DNA of 64,000 bases from Bryopsis sp. KO-2023 (taxonomy: Eukaryota > Chlorophyta > Ulvophyceae > Bryopsidales > Bryopsidaceae): assembly GCA_030272585.1 (NCBI GenBank), contig BSYQ01000007.1, positions 1,802,001 through 1,866,000 of the forward strand, given 5' to 3'. The notes beneath the pieces are model-generated. The model worked only from the letters and a program-made list of their open reading frames with translations, was not told the DNA's origin and did not search any database. Numbering within the stretch: the first letter of the stretch is position 1; each line of letters opens with the position of its first letter. A program made the position numbers and the translations under genes. Below, piece after piece: positions 44,339-56,495 of the stretch.

Positions 44339-47300
44339 ATGTCGCCAAAAATGACGCTCCGCAACAAGAAGACGGCCGGTGGGAAAAAGGGAGGTGGGAC
44401 GGAGGGGGGAAAAGTGGACACCGCGAAGGGAAAGGGAAAAAAGGGACCGGCGTCGAAAGCGGAAGGAAACAAGGGACCAGCGTCAAAAGCGGGAGGAGAA
44501 AAGGCACCGGCGGCGGAAGCAGCGAGTTTGCCGCCGCCTCCACCGCCCATGGAAGCACCCACGGTGGACACGGTGGACATGGCGGACATGGATGTAAGGG
44601 TGTTGCAATTTTTTGTTGGTGAAAAAAAAAATGTAATGAAATAATGAAATTTCCAGAAAATCAATTTGAAGATATGTTTTGTATCCTTTCAATTTCACAT
44701 CTGGAATTTATAGTATTTGTTTTTTATCCTTGCAATTGCACCTCTGGAATTTATGTTTTTTTGTTTTTTATCCTTGCAACTTCACATCTGCAATTTATAG
44801 TATTTATTTTTTATCCTTGCAACTTCACATCTGGAATTTATAATATTTATTTTGTTACCAGGTGGACATATTTGGAGGTTCATCAGGGAACCTTCGAAAG
44901 AGGTTGAGGGATGTCGCTGATGAGAGGGAGGGGGAGGAGGACGAGGCCATGCAGAGGATGAAGGCGCCCCGGGCAACAGGACGACTGCAGCCATTAGAAG
45001 GGTTTTACGAAGGGGAACTGGATTTCCTTGATGACAGCCCGCCCCCATTCAGGCTGGGGACACTGCCACCACCCGTGGCGAAGCCGCGTCAAGGTTCTGC
45101 AGGAAAGGGCCCTTCAGGTTCAGAACCATCACAGACATCACAGGTGAGATAAAAGGAAAACATGGAAATGATAAGTTAAAGGTCGGGATGGGTTGCAAAC
45201 ATGATCCAACCACTGCATGGAAGTGGATGATTTAAAAACTGAAAATTGCTTTCCTTTCCCAAAAATCTTTGCCCTGGTCTTGGTCTGACCTGTCCAGACC
45301 GGAAAAACAACCGGTTCTGGACAGGAGTTGATGCCTGTCCAGACAGGCAACAGCCTTTCCTAGGCAGGTAAAGCGCCTGTCCAGGCAGGTATGTCCTGTC
45401 CAGACCGGGTAAATAACCGGTTCTAGACAGGATGTGTTGCCTGTCCAGACAGGTATCTACCTGTTCTAGACAGGTATCAACCTGTTCTAGACAGGTTGTC
45501 TGCCTGTCTGGACAGGTCATATACCTGTCCGGACAGGCAAGTACCTGTTCACATGTAATGCCTTCTTCATGCTAACTATTCTCTGTTTTCTTGTGTCCAG
45601 GGGGAAAGCAGGAAGAGGAGACCCTCGGCAAACGCCTGGGTCAAGCGCCTCTTCCTCAAGCCCGATGGCACCCTCCATAAAATCAGTGATTTTACGGAGG
45701 GTGGGGAGGTCACACAGAAGCTTGTTTGCAGGCTGTGTGACCTCCCCGTGAGTTACCACCGCAGTTCCCTCACGACTGCGAAGAACCACGCCAAGGGCCA
45801 CCAACTGAGGACGGAGGAAGATATGCGGAAGAGGGAGGAAGCGGGATGGTAAGAAAAAGGGACCCAAAACACTGTTGAATGTGCTGAAAAAGAAACCCAA
45901 AACACTGTTGAATGTGCTGAAAAAGAAACCCAAAACACTGTTGAATGTGCTGAAAAAGGGACCCAAAACACTGTTGAATGTGCTGAAAAAGGGACCCAAA
46001 ACACTGTTGAATGTGCTGAAAAAGAAACCCAAAACACTGTTGAATGTGCATGTGAATCTGATGCATGGTGTCCAACAGAAACTGAAACAGGTATTATGTG
46101 TGTTGCAGGCCACGGGGCAACACCGACAGCACGTCGGGGGTGGTGGTCCACACGGTGGGGAGGGCCTGGAAACCGACGGAGCATGCATGGAAGGTAGCAT
46201 GCAAGAAGCTGGCGGAGTAAGTGTGTTTGTTTGTTTGTTTGTTTGTTTGTTTGTTTTTGTCTTTGTCTTTGTCTTCGTTTTTGTTTTTGTGTTTGTTTTT
46301 GGTTTTGAATGTTCATGTGCATGTGTGCTTCAGGTGGGTGGCGGAGGAAGGGCTTCCCCTCTCATTGGGGGAGTCAGAAGGATTTCTGGGTTTTGCCCGC
46401 GCCCTGAACGGCCGGGCAGCCCGGATTTCCAGACGGTCGGTGGGGCGGAAGATGGAGGGGCTGTTCCACGAACGCCTGGCCCGGGTAGCCCAAGAAATCA
46501 AAGGCCACCGAGATTTGCAGCAGCAACCGGCCTTCACCGGGGATCTGTGGACATCACGGTGAGCATTGTGTCTTTGATAATTGGTAATCTGAATTGTTAA
46601 CCATGCTGTTGTGTTTTGATTTGTTGTGATGTGTTTTGATTTGTTGTCATGTGTTTGATTCGATTTGCTGTGTTGTGTTTTGATTTGTTGTCATGTGTTT
46701 TGATTTGATTTGTTGTGTTTTGGTGTTGTGTTTTTGCAGGGCGGGTGACAAGTACTTGACTGTCACCGCCCACGCCGTGGATGTCTCCACCAACCCCTGG
46801 CAGATGAAGGACTGGATGCTCGGGGTGTTCCACCTGGATGTGGAAAGGGCCACCTCCGCTGCAATCCAGCAGCTGGTGGAAGACCAGGTTCTCCCGAGCA
46901 TCCAGTTGGAGGGGTACAGGCCCACCATCACCACCGATGCGGGAGCTAATATAGCAGCCGCATTTGACAAGTAAGTGAACCAACCAAAAGAAAAATACGG
47001 TGCTTGTTTGAAATTAAATGTAAGAAACAACCACAAGTTGAAATAGCATGCAATGTGATGCCTGGAAACATGTCCACCTCCCCAAGGAAAAACAAAAGGA
47101 AAAATAAAAACACTTAAGAGTATGTGTGTAACAAATTGCAGCCGAAACAGTCTCAACTGGGACTGGATGCGATGCTGCTGCCACATGCTCCACAATAGCA
47201 TGACGGCTGCCCTCAGCACCGCTCCCATTGGAATTCAGGACAGCCTGAAAAAAGCTACGAGGCTGGTGGAGTATTTTTCAAGGTAAGGACATGAAATGAA

Positions 47301-49575
47301 AAAAGTTATGGAAGTGAACAATACTATAAGGGAATATTTTTTTTTTTTCTAAGTTGTTAGTGTGCATTGTGGAGGACCTGTCTGGACAGGTCTTTGTCCT
47401 GTCCAGAAAAGGTTAACGTCTGTCTAGAACAGGTTGATTCCTGTCCAGACCGGTTCATCACCTGTCAAGGACAGGACGTTTTGCCTGTCTGGACAGGAAG
47501 TTTTGCCTGTCTGGACAGGACAGACCTGTCTGGACCGGTTTATCACCTGTCCAGACAGGCAAAACTTCCTGTCCTTGACAGGTGATGAACCGGTCTGGAC
47601 AGGAGAAGGACCTGTCCAGACAGGTCTATTGCCTGTCTGTTAAAGGTCAGATATGACGTTTGTTTCTTTGTTTTTTGTGTAGATCTACCACAGCCAGGTT
47701 CCAGCTCGACACCCTGCAAAGGGAGGACCTGGAGGGTCGAGGCCAGGAGGTGCCCACAGATTCGGAAGACGAGGTGGAGGTGGAGCTTGTGGAGGGAAAT
47801 ACAAACCCCCCCAAAGCCATCCTGAAGCTCAAAGTGCCCCAGGCCACGAGGTGGAATAGCACCTACGCGATGGTGGAGAGGTATGTCATGTTGTTGGTCA
47901 TTTCTTTTGTTGTTGTTTTTTTTTTCCTTTGTGTTTGTGTTTAACATTGTTGTGCCTTGTGTGTAGGCTGCTGAAGCTGGAAAAACCGGTGCGTGCATGG
48001 CTGGATGCCCACCACACCCAACTGCCGGAAGGAGCGCTGGAAAGGGCGGACTGGTAGGCCTTCACATGAAGTCGTTTCGATGTAAATCCCAAGTAAACTA
48101 TTTTCTTTAACCAATACAAGCGTACCTGTGGAGGGTAGAAAACAAAATTGAATTAACATGTTGTTTATTATTCATCAACTGTGTTTGTTGTTGTGTTGTG
48201 TGATTTAGGGATGCATTAAGGGTGTGCGAAAAGGTGTTTGCGCCCGCCAAGGTGGTCTCTGACACGCTCGAGGCAGCAAAGCACACAACAGGAGGCATGG
48301 CGTTCCGAACCATGATGCGGCTGGCGGCACACCTGCGAGAAGGCAGCAAGGCACGAGATGCACCCCAGTTGGAGAAGGACATGATGAGGGTGGTGGCCCA
48401 ATGCGTCTACACGAGGATGGACGACCCCAACTGGGTGTTTGCAGGGCTGGTGCTGGGGTACTTGGACACAAGTAAGTTTCTGTTCATTGTCTTTGGTTGT
48501 TTGTTTTGAACTCCACTAGAATCCACTAGAATCCACTGACATCCACTGACATCCACTTCTGTGGTGTTGTAGGAACACGGACGGACTTTAAGTCCTTGCA
48601 GGAGGCCTTCAAGTGGGGGCGGGATGACAGGTGGCAGAACGTCACGAGGGACTGGTCCACCCCAGAGGCATTGTGGAGCGAGGTGAGCAATCTGTTGTGT
48701 GTTGGTTGCTTTCCGTGTTTCTTGTTTTGCGTGCCTGTTTGTTTTTATTCATATCTCCCTCCATTTTCTGGCGCTTCACTCGGTTTTTCTTTACAACTGA
48801 AATAGTCTTTTTTTTATGTTTCATACATCATCCAACCGATTGAAAACCATGAAATCACAAAGAAGGAAGGGGGTGATCCATGTAACCGAAATCAGCATCC
48901 GAAAACAGAAAAGATCCTTAACTCCCTTATCCATATAAATCAGATCAGAGCGGTCATCCCCAGCAGGGATGTTATCAAGCATTCCCATGATGGATGTTGT
49001 TATTCTGCCAGGTTCGAGATGAAATTGTGGCCTTAATGGTCCAGAAGGCCGAGGCAGTTCAGGAGCGTGAGCAGGCGGCACCCCCAGCCCAACCTCGACA
49101 GAGTGACCCACGTGCAGATTTCCTGCAATTTGAAGACGAACAAGCAGAGGTGCGGACGGAGACTGATGCCCCAGCTGGGGGATTGTTGCTGACGGCTCCA
49201 CCAGGGGGTGATGAAACAGAACAGGGGGGGGGCAGTGGGAGTGGGAGTGGGAGCGGGGCAAGGGGTAGGAGGGGGTTGGGGGCCAGAAGCGGAAATAGGT
49301 TAGGTAGTCTTAGGAGCATGTGCAGAGCAGAATTAGATAGGTTCGATCAGATTTGGGAAGGGAGAAGGACGGCCTGTCCTTTGTCCTTTTGGGCAACGGA
49401 TGGGTCGTCCTACCCTCTGCTGAAAAGCATCGCCCCTGACTTTTTGGCGGTGCAAGCGTCTAGTGCGCACAGCGAGAGGTCTTTCTCAAGGGTAGGAGCT
49501 TTAGTTAGAGCCAGAAGGGCATCCCTTACGCCCCAAAATGTTAGGTATATGTCTTTTCTTAGTATGAACAAATAG
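44339..49575 (+). CDS. hAT transposase of element H, 12 exons, intact
   Basis: Exons: 44339-44593, 44862-45143, 45601-45848, 46109-46216, 46334-46558, 46740-46970, 47142-47282, 47683-47880, 47967-48053, 48209-48471, 48573-48682 and 49012-49575, total 2712 nt, 903 residues. The N-terminus is Lys/Gly/Ala-rich. A BED finger follows (LVCRLCDLPVSYHRSS to NHAKGH). The core has Asp in FTGDLWTS, Asp in TITTDAGAN, the CCCHMLHN insert, ATRWNSTY and a Glu-containing VSDTLEAAKHTTGG. The dimerization block is ASSAHSERSFSRVGALVRARR. All introns are GT-AG. It matches B in domain order and in many splice phases, but sequence identity is modest. Confidence 0.93.
45270..47645 (+). repeat. Arrays of the H subterminal motif inside transposase introns
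   Basis: Intron 2 (about 45280-45545) and intron 7 (about 47373-47645) are filled with ACCTGTCCAGACAGGT-like palindromic words identical in type to the H ends. The exons lying between the two arrays lack them. Confidence 0.85.
45859..46050 (+). repeat. 33-bp tandem repeat in H intron 3
   Basis: About six copies of a 33-bp unit with ACCCAAAACACTGTTGAATG. Because 33 is a multiple of three the array stays open as a spurious frame; splice signals on both sides show it is intronic. Confidence 0.9.
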
Positions 49576-49576
49576 G

Positions 49577-49915
49577 AGGGGGAAGGGGGGAAGGGGGGAA
49601 GGGGGGAGGGGATAAAAAAAAAACAAGGGAAGGGGAGAGGGGGGATTAAAAAAAAAAACAAGGGAAGGGGAGAGGGGGGATTAAAAAAAAAAACAAGGGA
49701 AGGGGAGAGGGGGGATTAAAAAAAAAACAAGGGAAGGGGAAAGGGGGGATAAAAAAAAAAACAAGGGAAGGGGAGAGGGGGGATTAAAAAAAACAACAAG
49801 GGGGTAGGGTGGATTAGAAAAAAAACAAGGGGGTAGGGTGGATTTAAAAAAAAACAAGGGGAGAGGGTGGATTAGAAAAAAACAAGAAGGGGGGGTTACG
49901 AAAAAATTAGGGGAA
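49577..49915 (+). repeat. Purine-rich minisatellite after H transposase
   Basis: Eight or more units of about 35-40 bp alternate GGGAAGGGGAGAGGGGGG with A-runs, all purines on the plus strand. It directly follows the stop codon. Confidence 0.85.
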
Positions 49916-50921
49916 AGGGGAAAGGAAGGTGTTCATGTTGTGTGTGGGGATTAGGCAGCCAGTTGCAAACACATTTGTGCAGGTGGGGTGATAATATTTG
50001 TTTTGGGTTGGGTATTTATGTTGTAAGATTATTGTTTATGACTTCGCTTGCAACTGCAGGTGGATCCTTTACTTGACCGGATTCCACCTTTACTTGACCG
50101 GATTTGACCTGTTCTGGACAGGAAAACGGTTCTTTGTGGACCGGATTTAACCTTTATTGGACAGGTGAAACACCGGTCTGGACAGGCTGGTGCCTGTCCA
50201 GATGAGTGAGTCTGTGCGGTCTTGACCGGTGTTCAGCCGGTCTAAACAGACTTGCCTGTCTAGACAGGCTGAGTTCCTGTCTAGTAAAGGCTAGGACAGG
50301 CTTAGACAGGAGGTGGTTCCGGTCCAGACCTGTCCGACCGGTCGAACCTGTCCAGGTTACCGATTAGCGGCTTCTATGCCTTTATTAGACAGGAAATCAC
50401 CTGTCCAGACAGGTCCTACCGGTCAGGACAGGAACGAATTCACGAGCGGAAATGAGGCCAGCCGGTCTGGACAGGCTCAATCCGGTCTAGTAAAGGTATA
50501 CCTTTACTGGACCGGAAATGACCTTTATTAGACAGGTGTCGGACCTGTCTAGACCGGTCAGACACCTGTCTAATAAAGGTCATTTCCGGTCCAGAAAGTG
50601 ACTGCCGGTCCGGTCCGGTCCGGTCCAACGGGTCGGCGCCCAGGTCTGGTAGCAAGTCCAGGACCTGCTCAGTTTGGAGAATGTGGGCTGTGCAGGATGA
50701 TAAGAAGAAATCCAGGCTTGGCAGTCCCTCCAGCAAGAGTCATGACAACACTTCGGATTGCAGGATTGGAGTTGCCTAAGAGCACTGCAGGAAGGAATCA
50801 GACAAACCGTGATGCAGCACCACACCGGATTGTTGAGTGGGAGGTTATACCTTCTAAGAAATCTGGGTCAGCAAAAAAGAGGAGTCTAGATGAGGTGATC
50901 TCACATGGTGCAGGTGACTAG

Positions 50922-51601
50922 TGCAGTTTGCTGCAGGTCATTTGAAGGAATGTTTGGTTTTTATTGAAATATGATTTGCAGTGGGAGCTGCCAGTTCAGG
51001 CAGAACATATTAGGCTGATTGAATGAAACTTGGTGTATTTCTTGATTTGGTGGAATTTGGAAAAGAACAATTTTCTGAGGGAGTTATATCATTTTGTTCC
51101 TTTTTCTTGAGTGCTTATTGGACAGGCAGAGTATTTTTCAGAGATTCTTAATAAACCTGCCAACTAGATACATTTTTGATAGCTGCAACAGAATGTGGTT
51201 TATTGCTGCAGCTTAATAGTATATTCTGATATGGGACATTTTTACTGATTGCTAGGATTTTGTGGGCTGATGAGCAGTGTTTATTTTGGAAAACTGCTGA
51301 TCAGTCATTTGACTTGTTTTCTACTGATTGAGGTTTTTATATTTGCAAGGGTTGTGACCTTGGGCATAACATTATTTCTTAGTTGTGTTTTATATGCCAA
51401 GGAAGTGAGAAGCTGCAGAAAACAGTTCAAGTGTGCAGCAGGGTTTTTTGGTTGTTGATGTTTTATTAGACCTACAAGGGAGTAGGGTTTGATTTGATGA
51501 TGAGTTTTCAGATCTTTATTGAGCTATGGAATTTCCCTAAAAGGTTGAGTTATTTCAGTTAACGTGCAGTAAGGGGCTACTGCAGTTCAGATGGGGAGGA
51601 A
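50922..51601 (+). other. 3' non-coding part of element D
   Basis: About 680 bp between ORF3 and the 3' LTR. No coding frame with recognisable content; the polypurine tract is at its end. Confidence 0.6.
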
Positions 51602-52074
51602 TGTAGCGAATCAGGGTTTCTGACAGCCCTGCAGTACGTTAGCAGGCTTGCTGACAGTCCTGCAGTACTTTAAGTAGAAGTCTGGCTGTCCTGAGGCAGC
51701 GTACAGTCAGTCAGGGTGTGCTGGCAGCGAAGTAGTACGTGGACTACTGAGCTGGCAGCTAGAATGTTCTAGAAGGTCGCTCAGCACCACAGGAATGGTC
51801 GTGGGGCTGAGCTGGGCTCTGATTGACAGGACTGCAAGGTCTGATAGCTTGCAGCACTGATGCAGATTGATGTTACAGCCTATGATCAGTTGGGATCAAG
51901 GCTGCTAGGGTATTCTATAAGTTCTTGGGGTTTGAACGTTCTTGTAACCTTACTTTGGGATTGAACTCCCTTTGTCTCGCTTCCAAGTCGTCTATTCTTT
52001 CCCTCCAAGCCGTTTCAGGCTTGCAGTTCACAGCCGGCAGCCCACAATAGCGGTCTGCAGGCGGATTCACTACA
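51602..52074 (+). repeat. 3' LTR of element D
   Basis: Same 473 bp as the 5' copy except GTTAGCAGG for GTCAGCAGG. The polypurine tract GATGGGGAGGAA lies immediately upstream (51590-51601). Confidence 0.94.
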
Positions 52075-55000
52075 GGAGGGGCGTCAAAGAAGCCTGGACA
52101 TGCAAATGTGATGTCGGAAATGTCGTCAGGAGGTCGTCAGAATGGTTCTCAAGACAAGGATGGAATGAATGAAAATCAGAGGATTGTCAGTGATGGGAAG
52201 GTATTAGTGGTCGATAAGGTTGGAGTGGAGACATCTAAAGGATCTCCTGGGAATGGTGCCCAGGCAAATGCAGGATCCAGATGTAATACTTCTTCATCTT
52301 ATGGGAGAAGGTTTGGGGGAGGGAAGCTTGCCAGATCCAGTACCTCAGATTCGAGGGCTGGCAAAGGGGATCCGGACAGCATCAATGCTCAGGGATCCAT
52401 CCCCACAGTGTTGGGACAATCAAAACAGAAAACCCCTGAGAAGGAAGGGATAACAAAGGACAGAGTACAGTCCTCCCCTTCTAAAGGATCAGTGGAGGTG
52501 CAGACACAGATACAGAGACTCAAGGAATCCACATCTAAGCCCAGAGAGGTCCTTACAGCCTCAGGAGTATGGAAATCCACACAGGCAACAGGGGATTCAC
52601 AAGGGGGTCATGGGATTCACAAGAAAGTCAGATTCTCACCACCAGCTGAGACACATTGTCCAACACCAAGCCAGGAAAAAGTGGAAAACATGATGACAGG
52701 GAAATTGGGATCAGTAGGTCAAGGAGACCTGGGATCTACCCTGTTATATGTGCCAGGAAAATTGCACAAACAGACAGTCAAATGCCTCATCGATAGTGGA
52801 GCCACAAGGGACTTCATGGATGTCCAAACAGCCCAAGAAAATGCATTGAAAATCATCAAGGATGCACATCTGTCAGTGGAACTGGCAGATGGTTCCAGAA
52901 TACTGCTAAAACAACAGGCATTGGTGAGAATAAGGATGGGTCCCTGGGTGATAAAAAGGATCTTCTGGATGGTGCCAAATTTGAAGCACAAAGTCATTCT
53001 GGGAAAGGCCTGGCTAGTGGATCACAATCCTCACATCAACTGGAGGAGTCATGTGATTACCATCTGCAGACCTAACAAAGTCCCCATCAAGCTTCAAGGA
53101 TATCATCCAAAGGTGGCAGCAGTCCAAGATCCACAGGAGATCGACCTACTCTCAGCCAGTGAAGCTAAGAGATGCCTAAAGAACAGAGATGGAGAATCAT
53201 ACCTGGTGCTGGTCAGGAAAACACAGGATCCTCAGGCATCAGGAGAAATCAATGCAGCCAAGCAGATCAAGAATCCTGGTGAATCAATGGAAGTCAAGGG
53301 TACAGAGGATGGTACAGATGCAAATTTCAAAAGCATGGTTGATGGACTGGATGATGAACTCAAGGAGCTAAAGGATGTCCTGAATGATTATAAGGATGTC
53401 TTCCCAATGGATCTACCCAGTCATCTACCACCTCACAGACCATGGGACATGAAAATTCCTCTGAAGGATGATGCAAAACCAATTTTTGGCCCATTATATA
53501 AGCAGAGCCCAAAAGAATTGGATGCCTTAAAGGAGCAGTTGGACTACTTACTGGAGAAAGGGATGATAAGACCAAGCCACAGCAACTTTGGAGCACCTGT
53601 ACTCTTTGTCCCCAAACCTGGAGGGGCATTGAGATTCTGTGTGGACTACAGAGCATTGAACAGGGCTACCAAGATCACCCAATTTCCCATTCCCAGGATG
53701 GATGAGATGTTGGACAGGCTGGGGCATGCAAAATATTTCAGTAAAGTGGATCTCAGGGCAGGATTCTGGCAGTTAAGGATGGCTCCAGGGGAAGAGGGAA
53801 AAACAGCATTCAGGACCAAGTATGGACAGTATGAATTTTTAGTCATGCCCATGGGCCTGAGTGGATCTCCAGGGCATTTCATGTCCATGATGAATGAGAT
53901 CCTGGCCCCATTCATTGACAAATTTGTCCAAGTGTTCTTGGATGACATCCTGATATATTCTTCTACCCCTGAAGAGCATGCCCAACACATGAAGCTAGTT
54001 CTGGAGGCCCTAAGGAAGCATAAGCTATATGCAAAGCTGGTCAAATCTGCAGTGTGCATGATGTCAGGAGTTTCCTGGGATAGTGTTGCTTCTACAGAAG
54101 ATTTGTGGCCAACTTCAGTGGTAAAGCTGCAGCATTGACCAACCTGACAAAAGGGAATCAACAATTCATATGGGGTGAAGAGGAGAAACAAGCATTTGAG
54201 GATCTCAAGGATGCACTTTGCTCAGCACCTGTCCTGATACATCCAAGGGAGGATTGGCCTTGGATTGTGGCTACTGATGGCAGTCAATCAGGAGTGGGGG
54301 GAGTATTGATGCAGGAGGGACCAGATGGCTTACATCCAGTGGCTTTTGAATCACATAAGCTTACTGATGCTGAATCAAGGTACCCAATCCATGAGATTGA
54401 GCTGTTGGGGATTGTCCACTGTTTGAAAAAGTGGAGAGCATATTTGGAAGGAAGGGAGTTTGTTCTCAGAACAGATAACCAGTCATTGGTTTGGCTGGAT
54501 TCTCAACAACATCTGAGCAGGAGACAAGCTAGATGGGTGCAGTTTTTAGCTCCATTTCGATTCCAAACTGTTCACATCCCTGGGAAGGATAATGTGGTGG
54601 CTGATGCATTATCAAGATGTCCACATCCAGTGGATCCAAGGGATTCTGGAAGTGGAGGGGGAGATTTGAAGGCATCTACACCACCTGGCACAACAAAAAC
54701 TCTTGTACAGCATGATGGCAAAGTTCAGAGGTACCAAGGCTTGGGGGCCTGGGGGGAGAATCATCCACAGGATCTTGTGTTTGATGAACAACCAGGAGAG
54801 CCATTGGGTTCCAGATTGGTGAAGGTTACTGGATGCCAAACTGGAAAGCTGCCTGAGAGACTGAAAACAGATGTGATGCCAAGTGATGCAAGAGGAGGTA
54901 CCAAATGGGGTACTGGAAAAGGATTGTCAAGATCTGATGAACAAATCAATGCACTGGAGAAGTCATCCATGGAACCTATGGCTCAAGGGAGTCCAAAGGA

Positions 55001-56495
55001 GGTTGCTGATGCTCAGATGAGTGATGAACATTGCAAGGAAATCCTGAAGAGATTGGATTCTGACATCCAGACCGAAAGGGTGTTCAAGATGTCTACTGAT
55101 GGAGTTCTACAGACTGTGGAAGGGAAGATTGTAGTGCCACAGAGTCTGAAAGCAATGGTGATGAAGGAAGGGCATGACAGTTTGATTGGAGGACATAAGG
55201 GCAAGGAGAGGACCTTGTCTACACTGCAACAACACTTTTGGTGGAAGAAGATGTCTCAAGATGTGGCCCAGTATTGCAGGAGCTGTCCTGTATGCCAGAA
55301 AACTAAATCATCTACCCAAAAGATGGCTGGAGATCTTCAGCCTTTGCAAATCCCCAATAGGAGATGGAGTTCAGTGAGTCTGGATCTCATCACAGGACTA
55401 CCAAGGACAGAGAGGGGGATGGATGCTATTGTGGTGTTTGTGGACAGGATGTCCAAGATGTCCCACTTCTGTGCAACCAAGGGAACCATTGGAGCTGTGG
55501 GAATGGCCAGGATGCTGTTTGATGAGGTTTGGAGGCATCATGGAATGCCTGAAGACTTGGTATCTGACAGAGATGCCAGGTTCACATCTGAATTGTGGAA
55601 AGAGCTGATGAAATTGGTAGGGACCAAGCTGAAGATGTCTACTGCAAGACATCCACAATCTGATGGACAAACAGAGAGATTGAACAGGATTTTGGAGGAG
55701 AGCTTAAGAGCATATGTGGACCATTCCCAAACAGACTGGGATCTGAAGTTGAGTGCAGCTGAGTTTGTTTACAACCAAGGGAAGCAGTCAAGTACTGGGC
55801 ACAGCCCATTCTACTTGAACTCTGGAGAAGAACCTTTGGTGCCTGCAGCCTTGTTGGGGAGGAAGAAGATTGAGACACCCATCAGAGGTGTAGATGAAAT
55901 TTTGAATGATCTGAAGATGGATGTGGAGGTGGCCAAGACATGCATTGCCAGAGCTCAGAATAGACAGAAGCAGAATGCAGACAAGCATAGGAGAGAAGAT
56001 GAGTTCAAGGTGAATGATGTGGTCCTTCTGAGTACAAAAGACTTGAAGCTAGCTGGGGACAGATGCAAGAAGTTGGGTCCCAAGTATGTGGGTCCATTCA
56101 AGATTCTGAAGAGAGTGGGCCAAGTGGCCTATGAATTGGAAGTCCCTCAACAGTGGAGTCTACATCCAGTGTTCCATATCTCAAAGCTGAGGAGATACAT
56201 CCAGGATGAACAGTATGGGAAAAGGGAACCCAACCAAGTTCCTCCTGAGATCATTGATGGAAACCCAGAGTTCCATGTGGAGAGATTCTTGGATCACAGA
56301 GAGATCAGAAGAGGCAGAGGCAGGGGGAGGACCTCAAGAGAGTTCCTCATCAGATGGCAGGGGTATGATAGAGGCCATGACAGCTGGGAACCTATCAGGA
56401 ATTTAGAAAACTGCCCAGAAATTGCAGCAGCATACTTCCAGCAAAACAACCTGGAGGCATCAGTCCAGGAAAAGAGGATTTGGAAATGGAGTTAA

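Larger units (their letters stand above)
43776..50648 (+). mobile_element. Element H: autonomous-type hAT transposon, 6.9 kb
   Basis: Ends are CAAACCTGGGCCCGACC and, inverted, CAGACCTGGGCGCCGACC, flanked by GTAGCAAG (43768-43775 and 50649-50656). Subterminal regions (about 43784-44175 and 50060-50640) are arrays of CCTGTCCAGACAGG and GGACCGG words. One 12-exon transposase gene with intact frame fills it. Intron positions and domain order parallel element B, so B and H are related families with different ends and different subterminal motifs. Confidence 0.94.
42724..50921 (+). pseudogene. ORF3 of element D: coiled coil plus RING-like module, split by a MITE and H
   Basis: Pieces are 42724-43153, 43628-43775 and 50657-50921. 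With one TSD per insertion they total 843 nt, 280 residues, one open frame. The start lies 57 nt after the pol stop. A coiled coil (AANLSAQLRKARTELQAARA) is followed by CTLC, then C-x2-H-x2-C-x4-C-x4-W (CGQHRVCCKSVCWMRMW) and, after H, CGLC. The basic tail (PSKKSGSAKKRS) recalls that of G. Ligand order and spacing match G ORF3, so the gene is an ancestral part of this chromovirus lineage. Its biochemical role is unknown. Confidence 0.78.
14444..52074 (+). mobile_element. Element D: Ty3/gypsy chromovirus with ORF0 and a post-pol RING-like gene
   Basis: LTRs of 473 bp (14444-14916 and 51602-52074) differ at one position that I can see. They are flanked by GGAGG (14439-14443 and 52075-52079), placing D just after the gag-pol junction of A. 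Without its insertions D is about 8.4 kb. Order is LTR, PBS (14918), ORF0, gag, pol with chromodomain, ORF3, PPT, LTR. Its pol and ORF3 frames are uninterrupted once insertions and one TSD copy each are removed, so D was probably intact when hit. Insertions are a solo LTR (18314-18662), E, G, a MITE (43154-43619) and H. Confidence 0.96.
14409..56495 (+). pseudogene. pol: Pol of element A, separated from gag by D and internally deleted
   Basis: Pieces are 14409-14443 (frameshift entry) and 52080-56495. A long N-terminal linker precedes the protease (CLIDSGATRDFMDVQ). RT shows YFSKVDLRAGFWQLRM, MPMGLSGSPGHF and VFLDDILIYS. After LYAKLVKSAVCMM about 40 codons found in D are missing, frame changes and a TAG lies in RSFLG*. 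Thereafter come RNase H (ATDGSQSGVGGVLM) and integrase (GGHKGKERT to CPVCQKTKS). DDE residues lie in LDLITGL, SDRDARF and HPQSDGQTERLNR. A chromodomain (FHVERFLDHREI, FLIRWQGYDRGHDSWEP) ends the frame at 56495. There is no ORF3 after it. Confidence 0.92.

Noticed and set aside
45875-46600. 241-codon frame with repeated NVLKKKPKTLL units
   Set aside because: It is the 33-bp intronic repeat of H plus exon sequence read in the wrong frame; splice sites bound the repeat.
24840-50640. CRISPR-like arrays in the hAT ends and introns
   Set aside because: Repeats are irregular, self-complementary and without unique equal-length spacers, and the DNA is eukaryotic.
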